Shown piece after piece: positions 42,483 to 51,069 of a DNA stretch of 64,000 nt. The first letter of the stretch is position 1; every line of letters starts with the position of its first letter. Under the pieces are notes generated by a model, which worked only from the letters and a program-made list of their open reading frames with translations, made no database searches and was not told the origin of the DNA. Origin of the DNA: Enterovibrio paralichthyis (GTDB lineage Bacteria; Pseudomonadota; Gammaproteobacteria; Enterobacterales; Vibrionaceae); NCBI RefSeq assembly GCF_019209835.1, contig NZ_JAHUTS010000004.1:186001-250000 (forward strand), written 5' to 3'. Both the position numbers and the translations under genes were made by a program.

Positions 42483-43733
42483 GTGGAACAAAGCAAACTG
42501 CGCGTCGCAATGTTGAGCACTGGCGAAGAAGTGCTTCATGGTGATATCACCGATACCAATGCTGCCTGGCTGTCATCACGTTGTTTTGAAGAAGGTTTTG
42601 CCCTTCACCGTCGCATCACGGTTGGAGACTCACTGGACGATATCGCGATTGAGTTGGTCAGGTGCAGCCAGGTTTCTGATGTGGTGATCGTCAATGGGGG
42701 TCTGGGTCCGACCACCGATGATCTGACCACGGAAGCCATGGCGATGGCGATGGACGTTGACCTGGAGCTCAACAATCATTGGCTGACAGAGCTGAAAAAC
42801 CGTTTTGAACGCAACGGTAAAACCATGCCGAAAAGCAACATCAAACAAGCGATGCTGCCGGAAGGGGCCGAGCTTGTCGATAACCCGGTTGGTAGCGCCT
42901 GCGGCTTTGCTGCGTATTTGAACGAATGCCTGTTCTTTTTTACCCCGGGCGTGCCGTCAGAGTTCAAGCAGATGTTCGACAATGAAATTCTGCCAAGACT
43001 TCAGTCCCGCTACCCAAACAGCCAAAAACGCGAGGTTCAGCGTCTTTATACATTTGGTTTCTCCGAATCTCTGCTAAACGACAAGCTTGCGTCGTTGTCA
43101 CTGCCTGAAGGCTTTGAGCTCGGTTACCGATCTGCACTGCCTTTTATCGAACTGAAAGTATTTTCGCCAAAGCAACACTCTGAGATTTCACTGGTGACAG
43201 ATGCCGTGCGCAATATTCTCGGGGACCGTATTGTCGGCGATGGTATCCCAATGCTGACAAATGTTGGCAGCCTGCTTCGCCATCACGGTGTCACGCTGGC
43301 ATTGGCCGAAAAATTCTCCGGTGGATACCTTGCCAACTGGCTAAGCGAAGATGACGACACCCGGGATGCACTGCTGCAAGCGTGGGTGCTGAGTGAGTCA
43401 GCGCTGAATGCAGAAGGGGACTACAACCCGCTTGCTTCTGTGTTGGCAATGGCGACGGCTGCCCGTGAAAATTCAGGCGCTGGCATTGGTTTGGCTTGTG
43501 GCGATTTGGACGCCGGACGAGTCTCCCTTGGGCTTTCTACCGCAGTCGGTGATTGGGGCATTATTGTGAAGCCGCGCCGCAACCAGAGTTTAAATGACCT
43601 GCGCTGTTATGCCGCTACCATGCTGCTGGATTTATTAAGGCGCTACCTGGAAGGGCAAGACATGTTCAGTGACATTGCCTCTCTGGTCACGTTGGAATCG
43701 TTGCACATTCCGGCTGAAGAGCTGGATGCATAA
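42483..43733 (+). CDS. CinA-like protein (YfaY type)
   Basis: 416-residue protein of the CinA / NMN-deamidase-related family. The N-terminal molybdopterin-binding-like domain has MLSTGEEVLHGDITDTNAAWL, VIVNGGLGPTTDDLT, NPVGSACGF and FFTPGVPSEFKQM; the C-terminal half is a degenerate CinA-C domain. The order and length match E. coli YfaY rather than the NMN amidase PncC, so enzymatic activity is doubtful. GTG 42483 is chosen because AAGGAG (42471-42476) lies 6 bases upstream; the ATG at 42462 would put that ribosome-binding site inside the gene. Confidence 0.88.
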   Translation: MEQSKLRVAMLSTGEEVLHGDITDTNAAWLSSRCFEEGFALHRRITVGDSLDDIAIELVRCSQVSDVVIVNGGLGPTTDDLTTEAMAMAMDVDLELNNHWLTELKNRFERNGKTMPKSNIKQAMLPEGAELVDNPVGSACGFAAYLNECLFFFTPGVPSEFKQMFDNEILPRLQSRYPNSQKREVQRLYTFGFSESLLNDKLASLSLPEGFELGYRSALPFIELKVFSPKQHSEISLVTDAVRNILGDRIVGDGIPMLTNVGSLLRHHGVTLALAEKFSGGYLANWLSEDDDTRDALLQAWVLSESALNAEGDYNPLASVLAMATAARENSGAGIGLACGDLDAGRVSLGLSTAVGDWGIIVKPRRNQSLNDLRCYAATMLLDLLRRYLEGQDMFSDIASLVTLESLHIPAEELDA

Positions 43734-43734
43734 G

Positions 43735-43767
43735 AAAATGGCCTGATATTCAGGCCATTTTTTATAT
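43735..43767. terminator. Bidirectional terminator
   Basis: Twelve-base-pair stem AAAATGGCCTGA / TCAGGCCATTTT with a TAT loop, between the converging CinA-like gene and glsA. Confidence 0.92.
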
Positions 43768-43792
43768 CGAATCATCGGATAAGCGAAAGCTG

Positions 43793-44731
43793 TTATCCGT
43801 ACAGGTTGAGATTGAGTGATTTGGCGACCTGCGCAATCATTCTCTGAGCCCGGACGCTGTTGCCTGATTCATCCAGTGGCGGAGAGAACGCAGCAATGCC
43901 CATTTTGCCCGGAACAACAGCCAGCAAACCGCCGCCCACGCCGCTCTTCCCGGGTAAACCGACTTCAAATGCCCAGTCGCCGGAATAGTCGTACAATCCT
44001 TCCATCGTCATTTCCGCCAAAATCGGCGCGACATTTTCCGGGGTGACGACTTGTTCGCCGCTGATAGGGTTTTTACCGTGGTTGGCAAGAGTCGCGCTCA
44101 TCACCGCCAAATCCTTACAGGTCACCAACGTCGAGCACTGGCGGGTATATACCTCACACGCTTCCATTGGGTCGCAGAAACAGTTGCCAGCGGCATACAG
44201 CAACCAGGCAATTCCACGGTTATGGAAGTTGGTGGTTTGCTCGGATTCATTGATTTCGTCAGAAAGGGTGACATTGCCTGCTGTCAGGCGTCTCTGTACG
44301 TCCAAAATGCGTTGCCAGCGCTGTTCAGCACTGTCTGCTTTTAAGAGACTGACGCTGGCCATTGCACCTGCGTTCACCAGCGGTGATAGCGGTTTGTCGT
44401 GGTGTTCACAAAGCGCCAGTACGGAGTTAAACGGCAGGCCAGTCGGCTCTGCCCCGATTTTTTCCCGCACCATTTCAGGGCCGACATCTTCCATCAGCAG
44501 AGCCAGGGTCGCGACTTTGGAGATCGACTCAATGGCAAAGCGGTACTCGATATCACCAGCCTGATATACATCACCGTTTGCAGTGACAATCACCAGTGCA
44601 GCCAATTCATCAGGCACCGATGCCAGATAGGGAATGTAGCTGGCATTCTCGCCACCCGGCAGACCGTGAAACTGCTGGAACGTCTCATCCACCAGGTGCT
44701 GCAGTGCTTTGGCAGAAGGAAGTTGACTCAT
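43793..44731 (-). CDS. glsA: Glutaminase A
   Basis: Hydrolyses glutamine to glutamate and ammonia; the ammonia takes up protons and underlies glutamine-dependent acid resistance. The 312-residue protein is a serine-dependent beta-lactamase-like glutaminase: Ser69 and Lys72 form the S-x-x-K pair in AIESISKVATL, and PLSPLVNAGA, NFHNRGIAWLLY and GLPGKSGVGGG complete the signature. It matches E. coli GlsA1 (YbaS). Its ATG overlaps the gadC stop by 4 bases (ATGA), so it is translated with gadC and supplies GadB with substrate. AAAGGAG precedes the start. Confidence 0.96.
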   Translation of the reverse strand: MSQLPSAKALQHLVDETFQQFHGLPGGENASYIPYLASVPDELAALVIVTANGDVYQAGDIEYRFAIESISKVATLALLMEDVGPEMVREKIGAEPTGLPFNSVLALCEHHDKPLSPLVNAGAMASVSLLKADSAEQRWQRILDVQRRLTAGNVTLSDEINESEQTTNFHNRGIAWLLYAAGNCFCDPMEACEVYTRQCSTLVTCKDLAVMSATLANHGKNPISGEQVVTPENVAPILAEMTMEGLYDYSGDWAFEVGLPGKSGVGGGLLAVVPGKMGIAAFSPPLDESGNSVRAQRMIAQVAKSLNLNLYG

Positions 44732-46281
44732 TGTGCTTCTCCTTTACCTTCACGGTGCATCGCAGTGACAGATTCAGTGTGCTTGTCAGAGTGGTTTTGC
44801 AGCCCGGGATGCACACCTTCAATTTGCCAGGTGAAGGGTGCAAAGTCTGAGTTTTCATCTCGCCAGTGTGGTTTACGCACTGCGTAAATCAGGAATGGGA
44901 TGATGGCAAACAGCAGGCTCAGGCCGACCAGAATCGAGATGAACACAGTCGGGCTGCCCACAGCTATCTGGCTTGGCGGGATAAAGCTGAACGCAAATGC
45001 AATCGCGGAGGCGGTGAAGCCGATACCGGCAAACATATACAGCCCTTTGCGGCCTCCGGGGACGTTGTAAGGGCGCGGGCGGTTAGGCTGGCTGAAACGC
45101 AGGTAAATCGCCGCGGAAAACATCAGCATGTAAAGCGCCAGATAGATGACTGCTGCCAGTTGGCTCAGGATCTGATACGCCGCTTCGACCGACGGCAGCA
45201 CCACAAAAGTGATCGCCAGGAAGCTGACGATGATGCCCTGCACCAGCAGGATATGGGTTGCCATACCGTGCTCGTTGGTGTGTTGCCAAAAACGCGGCAG
45301 GTAACCGGCCTTCGCGACTTCCAGCAGGCCGGTTGAAGGGCCAGCCACCCAGGTGACGATGCCTGCCAGTACGCCTATAGCCAGACAGATAGCCATGATT
45401 GGCGCCAGAAAACCCAGCCCCGCCCATTTGAACATATCAAAATAGGCAACCAGCAGGCTTTGAGTCAGGTTGATATCAGCGTTAGGAATGACAAAAGCGA
45501 TTGCCAGAGTACCCAAAACAAAAATGACCACGGTACCCAGCGCCGCCATACCAATCGCTAGAGGGTAGGACTTGGTCGGGTTATCCAAATCTTTTACGTG
45601 GATGGCGTTCATTTCCATACCGGCGTAAAACAGGAAAATACTGGCGGCCAATACGACGTTATTGAAGTTGGAGAGATCTGGGATTAGGTCTTTCCATTCC
45701 ATCTGAATTTGGATTGGCTGTCCGCTGAACAGAAACGCAAAACCCAGGATGATCAGGGTGATAGCCGGGATAATGGTGCCGACGATGCCGCCCCATTTGG
45801 ACAACAAGGTAAAGGCACTGACGCCACGGAACGCCACGAAGGTAGCAAACCAGTAGATGGCAAAAACAATCGCCAGAACAAAGAATTTGTTCTGCGACAG
45901 GGCGGCATCAAAGGTTTGATCGGGGCCGATAAATGCCAGTGATACTGCACCGAAGGTCAGCGCGGTTGGGAACCAGACACAGACCTGCACAAAGAGCAGG
46001 AACATTGACATAAATGCAAGGCGGGGACCGAAGGCTTCACCCACCCAGCGGAAGATACCGCCTTTTTCCGGCCAACCGGTAGCAAGCTCTGCTGCCACCA
46101 GTGATACAGGCACCAAGAAGAAGGCGGCTGCAAATACATAGAAGAACATTGAGCTGAGGCCATACTCCGCCTCTGCGGGAAGACCACGCAGACTGACAAC
46201 AGCCACAATGTTCATGATAGCGAACGTAAATACGCTGATTTTGCCGACATTTTTCGCCGGCGATGCGGTTTTCTTATCCAT
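44728..46281 (-). CDS. gadC: Glutamate:GABA antiporter
   Basis: 517-residue APC-family exchanger that brings in glutamate (or glutamine) and exports GABA in the acid-resistance-2 system. Twelve membrane helices; characteristic segments are VSLRGLPAEAEYGLSS, ELATGWPEKGGIFRWVGEAFG and FYAGMEMNAIHVKDL. The hydrophilic C-terminal tail of about 45 residues, with several histidines, corresponds to the C-plug that closes GadC at neutral pH. It lies 74 bases downstream of gadB and overlaps glsA by 4 bases. Confidence 0.95.
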   Translation of the reverse strand: MDKKTASPAKNVGKISVFTFAIMNIVAVVSLRGLPAEAEYGLSSMFFYVFAAAFFLVPVSLVAAELATGWPEKGGIFRWVGEAFGPRLAFMSMFLLFVQVCVWFPTALTFGAVSLAFIGPDQTFDAALSQNKFFVLAIVFAIYWFATFVAFRGVSAFTLLSKWGGIVGTIIPAITLIILGFAFLFSGQPIQIQMEWKDLIPDLSNFNNVVLAASIFLFYAGMEMNAIHVKDLDNPTKSYPLAIGMAALGTVVIFVLGTLAIAFVIPNADINLTQSLLVAYFDMFKWAGLGFLAPIMAICLAIGVLAGIVTWVAGPSTGLLEVAKAGYLPRFWQHTNEHGMATHILLVQGIIVSFLAITFVVLPSVEAAYQILSQLAAVIYLALYMLMFSAAIYLRFSQPNRPRPYNVPGGRKGLYMFAGIGFTASAIAFAFSFIPPSQIAVGSPTVFISILVGLSLLFAIIPFLIYAVRKPHWRDENSDFAPFTWQIEGVHPGLQNHSDKHTESVTAMHREGKGEAQ

Positions 46282-46355
46282 TACGCAAGTCCTTGATAGT
46301 ACAGGCCACTATTCAGTGGCCTTCTTGTGTGCAATAGGGCGGGTTTCCGGGCGGA

Positions 46356-47735
46356 TTAACCGTGATGGAATGAGGAAGTCGCACCGGAATGCACTTGCGG
46401 GTATTGCTTGAAGTAGTCCACACAGCGTTTGAGGTCTTCAAGCAGCAGCGCTGCCATGTCTTTACTGACACCATGGCGGATCATGATGCGCTGAATAACG
46501 GTATCCTGTCGGTTGCCTGGAAGCGGGTAAGAGGCTATCTGCCAACCGCGCATACGCATGCGATCAGAAAGGTCATAGAGGGTGAAACCCCAGTCGCCTT
46601 CTTTCAGGCTATAGCTGAGCGCCGGTAAACCGCCGCGTCCGTCGTAGAACAGATCGAATGGGCCAATCTTGGCAATTTCATCTGCCAGCCACTGTGCGGT
46701 ACTGATGCAGGCTTCCTGAATGCCTTTGTAGCCCTCAAAGCCGAGGCGGAGCAGGTAGTAATACTGCGCTACAATCTGGCCGCCCGGGCGGGAGAAGTTC
46801 AACGCGAAGGTCGGCATGTTGCCTCCAAGGTAGTCCACGTTGAACACCAGCTCATCGGGCAGGTGTTCTTTGTCGCGCCATACTACCCAGCCCACACCCA
46901 GTGGTGCCAACCCATATTTATGACCAGAACTGTTGATAGACACCACGCGGGGCAGGCGGAAATCCCACTTCAAATCAGGGTTAACGAAAGGCGCAATAAA
47001 ACCGCCGGAAGCACCGTCTACATGGATAGGGACGTCAAGCCCCGTTGATGCCTGGATCTCATCGAGCTTTTTAGAGATTTCCTCTACCGGCTCAAAAACA
47101 CAGGTATAGGTAACACCCAAAGTTGGCACGACGCCGATGGTATTTTCATCCACATACTGGGCGAGTTTGTCCGGATTCATACAAACTTCATCGCCATCGA
47201 GCGGGATTTCGCGCATCTCTACGTCAAAGTAACGGGCGAATTTGTGCCAGCAAATTTGTACCGGGCCACAGACGATATTCGGTTTGTCTGTTGAAAGACC
47301 CTGCGCTTCGCGTTTCTGACGCCAGCGCCATTTCATGGCTAGGCCGCCAAGCATGGCGGCTTCTGAAGAGCCGGTGGTGGAGCAACCAATGGTGTCTTCG
47401 CTTTGCGGACTGTTCCAAAGCTTGGCGAGGATATGAACACAACGGGATTCAATTTCCGCGGTTTGCGGGTATTCATCTTTATCAATCATGTTCTTATCGA
47501 TACAGAGATCCATAAGGTCATGCACACTCGGCTCCATCCAGGTAGAACAGAACGTCGCGAGATTCTGACGGGCATTACCATCCATCAGAAGTTCGTCTTT
47601 CAGCAGTTGATCTATAAGTGCGGGGGACTGGCTTTCTTGGGGAAGTGAAAACTTGGGCAGTTGGGTTTCCGACAGGGCTTCTTCGTAAATATCTTGACTC
47701 TCTGGCGTTTGTTTTTTGGTGTAATGCAATCCCAT
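46356..47735 (-). CDS. gadB: Glutamate decarboxylase
   Basis: PLP enzyme that converts glutamate to GABA and CO2, consuming a cytoplasmic proton. The 459-residue protein has GCSTTGSSEAAMLGGLAMKW, the IHVDGASGGFIAPF aspartate segment and the PLP lysine Lys273 in SSGHKYG. The C-terminus has adjacent histidines (SSFHHG), reminiscent of the C-terminal histidine that shuts E. coli GadB at neutral pH. It is the first gene of gadB-gadC-glsA, with AAGGAGC before the ATG. Confidence 0.97.
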   Translation of the reverse strand: MGLHYTKKQTPESQDIYEEALSETQLPKFSLPQESQSPALIDQLLKDELLMDGNARQNLATFCSTWMEPSVHDLMDLCIDKNMIDKDEYPQTAEIESRCVHILAKLWNSPQSEDTIGCSTTGSSEAAMLGGLAMKWRWRQKREAQGLSTDKPNIVCGPVQICWHKFARYFDVEMREIPLDGDEVCMNPDKLAQYVDENTIGVVPTLGVTYTCVFEPVEEISKKLDEIQASTGLDVPIHVDGASGGFIAPFVNPDLKWDFRLPRVVSINSSGHKYGLAPLGVGWVVWRDKEHLPDELVFNVDYLGGNMPTFALNFSRPGGQIVAQYYYLLRLGFEGYKGIQEACISTAQWLADEIAKIGPFDLFYDGRGGLPALSYSLKEGDWGFTLYDLSDRMRMRGWQIASYPLPGNRQDTVIQRIMIRHGVSKDMAALLLEDLKRCVDYFKQYPQVHSGATSSFHHG

Positions 47736-47926
47736 TGTGGGCTCCTTAATTTTCGGAAATTAGCGCGATCCTGATCTTGTTCTTAACAGCATTGAACAGT
47801 TGTAGTAGCGCTGTGCGCGTCAGGAACATTTTCAGCGTAGATTGCATATGCTTTGGAAGTGCCTGAAATATGAGATAAGTAGCAAAGACGGTCAGATAAG
47901 CATCAATGGAGGATGTTTTGGGGAAG

Positions 47927-47949
47927 TGTGCCCGTGGAGATCGGGCACG
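47927..47949 (-). terminator. Hairpin downstream of dctM, possible terminator
   Basis: Seven-base-pair stem GTGCCCG / CGGGCAC with a 7-base loop just after the dctM stop. No T run follows on the minus strand, so intrinsic termination is doubtful. Confidence 0.35.
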
Positions 47950-47963
47950 TTTGCGTATAAGAA

Positions 47964-49250
47964 CTATTTAAACAGGTTAGGAAGGAACATCACCAGATCT
48001 TCGGAGAAGGTCAGTATCATTAGCACGGCAAACAGGGCGCCCAGCAACGGCAGCGCTTCACGCACAAAATCCACCAGACGGACTTTGAGTATCGAACACA
48101 CGGTAAACATCATGGAACCAAACGGCGGTGTCACGCCTCCGATCATAATGTTCACGATGACGACCACACCGAAGTGAACGGGGTTGATCCCCAGATTCAG
48201 CACCGCAGGCAACAGCAGTGGTGTGAGGATAATCATCGCCGCGCCGCCTTCAATAAACATCCCCACAATCAGCAGCAGTACGTTGATAAGTATCAGCAGC
48301 ACATATTTGTTGTCTGTCAGGCTTATCAGCATCGATGCAATGTTCTGCGGAATTTGCTCGAGTGTCATGTAATAGCCAAAGACCAAGGCTCCGACAATGA
48401 TGAACATGACGCTGCCTGTTCCCTGAATGGTCTCACGCAGTATTTGCACGAAATGCTGTGGTTTGAGTTCGCGGTAAATAAGAAACCCGATGATGGTGCA
48501 CAACAGCACTGCAATGGCGCCGGCTTCTGTGGGGGTGAACAGGCCAAAACGCATACCAAGGATGATGCCGAAAGGGATCAAAAGTGCAGGTATGGCTTTG
48601 CCAAAGTAGTGCCACCTTTCTTTCGCTGATGCTGGCTTTTCACGCGACGGTTTGTAGTTCCGCTTTTTCGAAATAATGGCGATGGTGAACATCAACGCTG
48701 CTGCCATAAAAAAGGCTGGAACATACCCGGCGATAAACATGGAATGAACGGAAACGTTGGCGAGCAGGGCGAAAATAATCAGGTTGATACCCGGCGGGAT
48801 CACCGGGCTAATGCTCGAAGACGTCGCGGTAACTGCGGCACTGAACGCAAGGCCATAGCCCCGTTTTGTCATCTCCGGCACCAGGATTTTAGACTGCATC
48901 GCCGCATCGGCGTTGGCGGAGCCGGAAATTCCGCCCATCAGCGTACTCAGCAGCACGTTCACGTGTGCAAGGCCACCGGTTTTATGACCGATGAGCGAAT
49001 CCGCAAAGGCAAGCAGGTTCCGGCTGATCCCCGAATAATTCATGATCGACCCGACCATGATAAAGAAAGGTATCGCCAAAAGAGGAAAGGAGGAAACGCT
49101 GGAAATAAACCGCTGCATGACCAGGCTGACGGGTAACGAATCATTGATGAACAGGAAATACACCATTGATGAGGCGATCAGCGAGAATGCAATCGGGATA
49201 TTCAGCAAAAATAAAACAAAAAGCAGGATGATAGGTATATAGATATCCAC
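47964..49250 (-). CDS. dctM: TRAP transporter large membrane subunit
   Basis: 12-helix DctM-family subunit that carries the ion-driven translocation pathway of a TRAP importer. Typical segments are FPLLAIPFFIMVGSIMNYSG, GGISGSANADAAMQSKILVP, AAVTATSSSISPVIPPGI and MFIEGGAAMIILTPLLLP. The start is uncertain: GTG 49250 has AGGTG well placed upstream; GTG 49259, abutting the DctQ stop, would add three residues. It ends the dctP-dctQ-dctM unit. Confidence 0.93.
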   Translation of the reverse strand: MDIYIPIILLFVLFLLNIPIAFSLIASSMVYFLFINDSLPVSLVMQRFISSVSSFPLLAIPFFIMVGSIMNYSGISRNLLAFADSLIGHKTGGLAHVNVLLSTLMGGISGSANADAAMQSKILVPEMTKRGYGLAFSAAVTATSSSISPVIPPGINLIIFALLANVSVHSMFIAGYVPAFFMAAALMFTIAIISKKRNYKPSREKPASAKERWHYFGKAIPALLIPFGIILGMRFGLFTPTEAGAIAVLLCTIIGFLIYRELKPQHFVQILRETIQGTGSVMFIIVGALVFGYYMTLEQIPQNIASMLISLTDNKYVLLILINVLLLIVGMFIEGGAAMIILTPLLLPAVLNLGINPVHFGVVVIVNIMIGGVTPPFGSMMFTVCSILKVRLVDFVREALPLLGALFAVLMILTFSEDLVMFLPNLFK

Positions 49251-49259
49251 GGCATTCAC

Positions 49260-49730
49260 CTACTGCGCTGGGTGATTGGGATCAGATGGCTTGAGGTCGT
49301 CAATAATGAATCTCACGGTATGAAACGCCATCAGGGAAAAACACACGACCAACACCCCGTTAATGGTGAAATAGGACATACCCATCACCGGGGTCACTTT
49401 TGTCGATAGCATGGTGTAGTTGTAACTCAGGTATGCCATCAGTAGGTTAAGCGCCAACAAGAAGAAAGAGACCATCAGCCGGAAGTACCGCTGACCTGCT
49501 CTGGGGATAAAGCTCAGGATCACGTCGACGCCCATGTGGAGCTTGTGCTTGTAGCAGGAGCTGATTCCGAAATAGACCGCCCAGGTGAAACAGATGACGG
49601 ATAACTCTTCACTCCAGGGGACAACAAAGCCCAGACCGTAACGCAGGAAAACGTTGATAATCACCACTATAACAGTGATGGAAATCGCTATTGATGCGAG
49701 TATTTCCTCGAAATTCTTTAAAAATCGCAT
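49260..49730 (-). CDS. dctQ: TRAP transporter small membrane subunit
   Basis: 156-residue DctQ-family subunit with four membrane helices; RYGLGFVVPWSEELSVICFTWAVYFG is the conserved membrane segment and HKLHMGVDVIL the conserved loop. Between DctP and DctM in one operon. Confidence 0.92.
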   Translation of the reverse strand: MRFLKNFEEILASIAISITVIVVIINVFLRYGLGFVVPWSEELSVICFTWAVYFGISSCYKHKLHMGVDVILSFIPRAGQRYFRLMVSFFLLALNLLMAYLSYNYTMLSTKVTPVMGMSYFTINGVLVVCFSLMAFHTVRFIIDDLKPSDPNHPAQ

Positions 49731-49752
49731 TGCAACTCCAACGCATGACTAA

Positions 49753-49773
49753 ACGCCCCCGCGGAGGGGGCGT
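49753..49773 (-). other. Strong hairpin between dctP and dctQ
   Basis: Eight-base-pair, mostly G-C stem ACGCCCCC / GGGGGCGT with a GCGGA loop in the 60-base gap. There is no good T tail, so it may stabilise the dctP message or partly attenuate transcription, giving more binding protein than membrane subunits. Confidence 0.6.
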
Positions 49774-49790
49774 AGCGTTAAACCTTTTGA

Positions 49791-50789
49791 TTATTTTGAC
49801 GCGCGGATTTTTTCCAGCTCAGCGTTGATAGTGGCATGCACGTCTTTGCTCCATGCCGGGAACTCGTTGTAAACCTGAGCGGTCAGTTTGTTGAACGCTG
49901 CTGTGTCTACGTCGTTGAATGTCACACCTTCTTCTTTCAGCTTCTGTGTGTATTCTTCATCAAGCTTAACCAGTTGTTCCGTGTTGGATTTTGCGCCAGC
50001 GAGGATCTCTTCCATCACGATTTTCTGTTGTTCTGCATCCAGCTTGTCCCAAACGCTCGGTGAAATGTACAGGCCAACAGTACCCAGGAAGTGACCGGTC
50101 TTGGACATGTTTTTCGCCACTTCGTAAATCTTGGTGGAGTACATGGTCAGGATTGAGCCTTCCAGGCCATCAACGACGCCCTGTTGCACACCGGCATAGG
50201 TTTCAGGGAATGGCAACGCCGCCGGTGATGCACCCATTGCTTGCAACGTGCTGATAAACAGCTGGCTTCCCGGTACACGGATACGCATTCCTTTCATGTC
50301 TTCCGGTGTTTTGATCTCTTTGTTGGTGATCATGTGGCGGAAGCCAAAGATGTAATCCGCATTCAGGACTTTGATGCCTTTTTTCTCTACTTGTTCTTTC
50401 AGGTCAGCCACATAGTCAGACTGCATCAGCGCGAGGTATTCGTCGTAGTTGTTGTAAAGCATTGGGCCAGCAAGCGCCGCGAAGTCCGGCACGTAGTCGC
50501 CGAGGTAGCTTAAATCCTCAACGGCGATCCAATTTGCGCCGTTGACCACCTGCTCCAGGTTGTCTTTGTACACAGGCAGCTGGCCGCCAGGGAAGACCTT
50601 GATGTTCACACTGCCATCTGTGCGTTCGCGGATGTTATCTGTGACTTTAATCAGCTCTTGTGTCAGCAGCTCGTTTTGCTGGAACACGAGGCTCATATTG
50701 ATGTTCACTTTGTCAGCGGCTAGGGCGTTTGAAGCCGCACCAAAGAGTGTTGAAAGGGAAAGTACAGTTCCAAGGAGTAATTTTTTCAT
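49791..50789 (-). CDS. dctP: TRAP transporter periplasmic binding protein
   Basis: 332-residue DctP-family binding protein. Signal peptide MKKLLLGTVLSLSTLFGAASNALA, then ADKV. The family's carboxylate-binding arginine is Arg171 in MRIRVPGSQ, followed by QAMGASPAALPFPETYAGVQQGVVDG, so the ligand probably carries a carboxylate. The ligand cannot be read from sequence. First gene of the TRAP operon, divergent from the phosphodiesterase and DeoR genes. Confidence 0.94.
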   Translation of the reverse strand: MKKLLLGTVLSLSTLFGAASNALAADKVNINMSLVFQQNELLTQELIKVTDNIRERTDGSVNIKVFPGGQLPVYKDNLEQVVNGANWIAVEDLSYLGDYVPDFAALAGPMLYNNYDEYLALMQSDYVADLKEQVEKKGIKVLNADYIFGFRHMITNKEIKTPEDMKGMRIRVPGSQLFISTLQAMGASPAALPFPETYAGVQQGVVDGLEGSILTMYSTKIYEVAKNMSKTGHFLGTVGLYISPSVWDKLDAEQQKIVMEEILAGAKSNTEQLVKLDEEYTQKLKEEGVTFNDVDTAAFNKLTAQVYNEFPAWSKDVHATINAELEKIRASK

Positions 50790-51069
50790 CGTTTTTGCCT
50801 TTAGTTCTCAGTTAGGTCCGTTTATACCAAGCGCACTTTGGCGTTATGCAACAGCATCTCTCTAAATGTTGTGAACTCGCTCGAAATACGATACGGCATT
50901 GCTGGACTCTTTCAAATGAACATTTTTGTGTTCGTTCGAATGTTGTGATCCTGTTAACAATGCGTGTTTTGTTAACTTGAGCATCAATAGATAGCGGGCA
51001 TCTTTATAGCGCTATCACCAATACAAAATCGGTTTTGGGATTTTCAAGTGAACATGGATGAGGCTTAAC
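50790..51069. promoter_or_regulatory. Divergent promoter region of the TRAP / phosphodiesterase cluster
   Basis: The 280 bases between dctP and the phosphodiesterase contain a perfect palindromic repeat GTTAACAA (50953-50960) and TTGTTAAC (50969-50976) with 8 bases between, 24 bp in all. A second, shorter repeat, GAACA / TGTTC, lies at 50918-50933. These are natural candidates for operators of the DeoR-type regulator encoded two genes away. Confidence 0.6.

Noticed and set aside
47842..48177. 111-codon frame opposite the gadB upstream region and the end of dctM
   Set aside because: Mostly antisense to dctM; no start signal.
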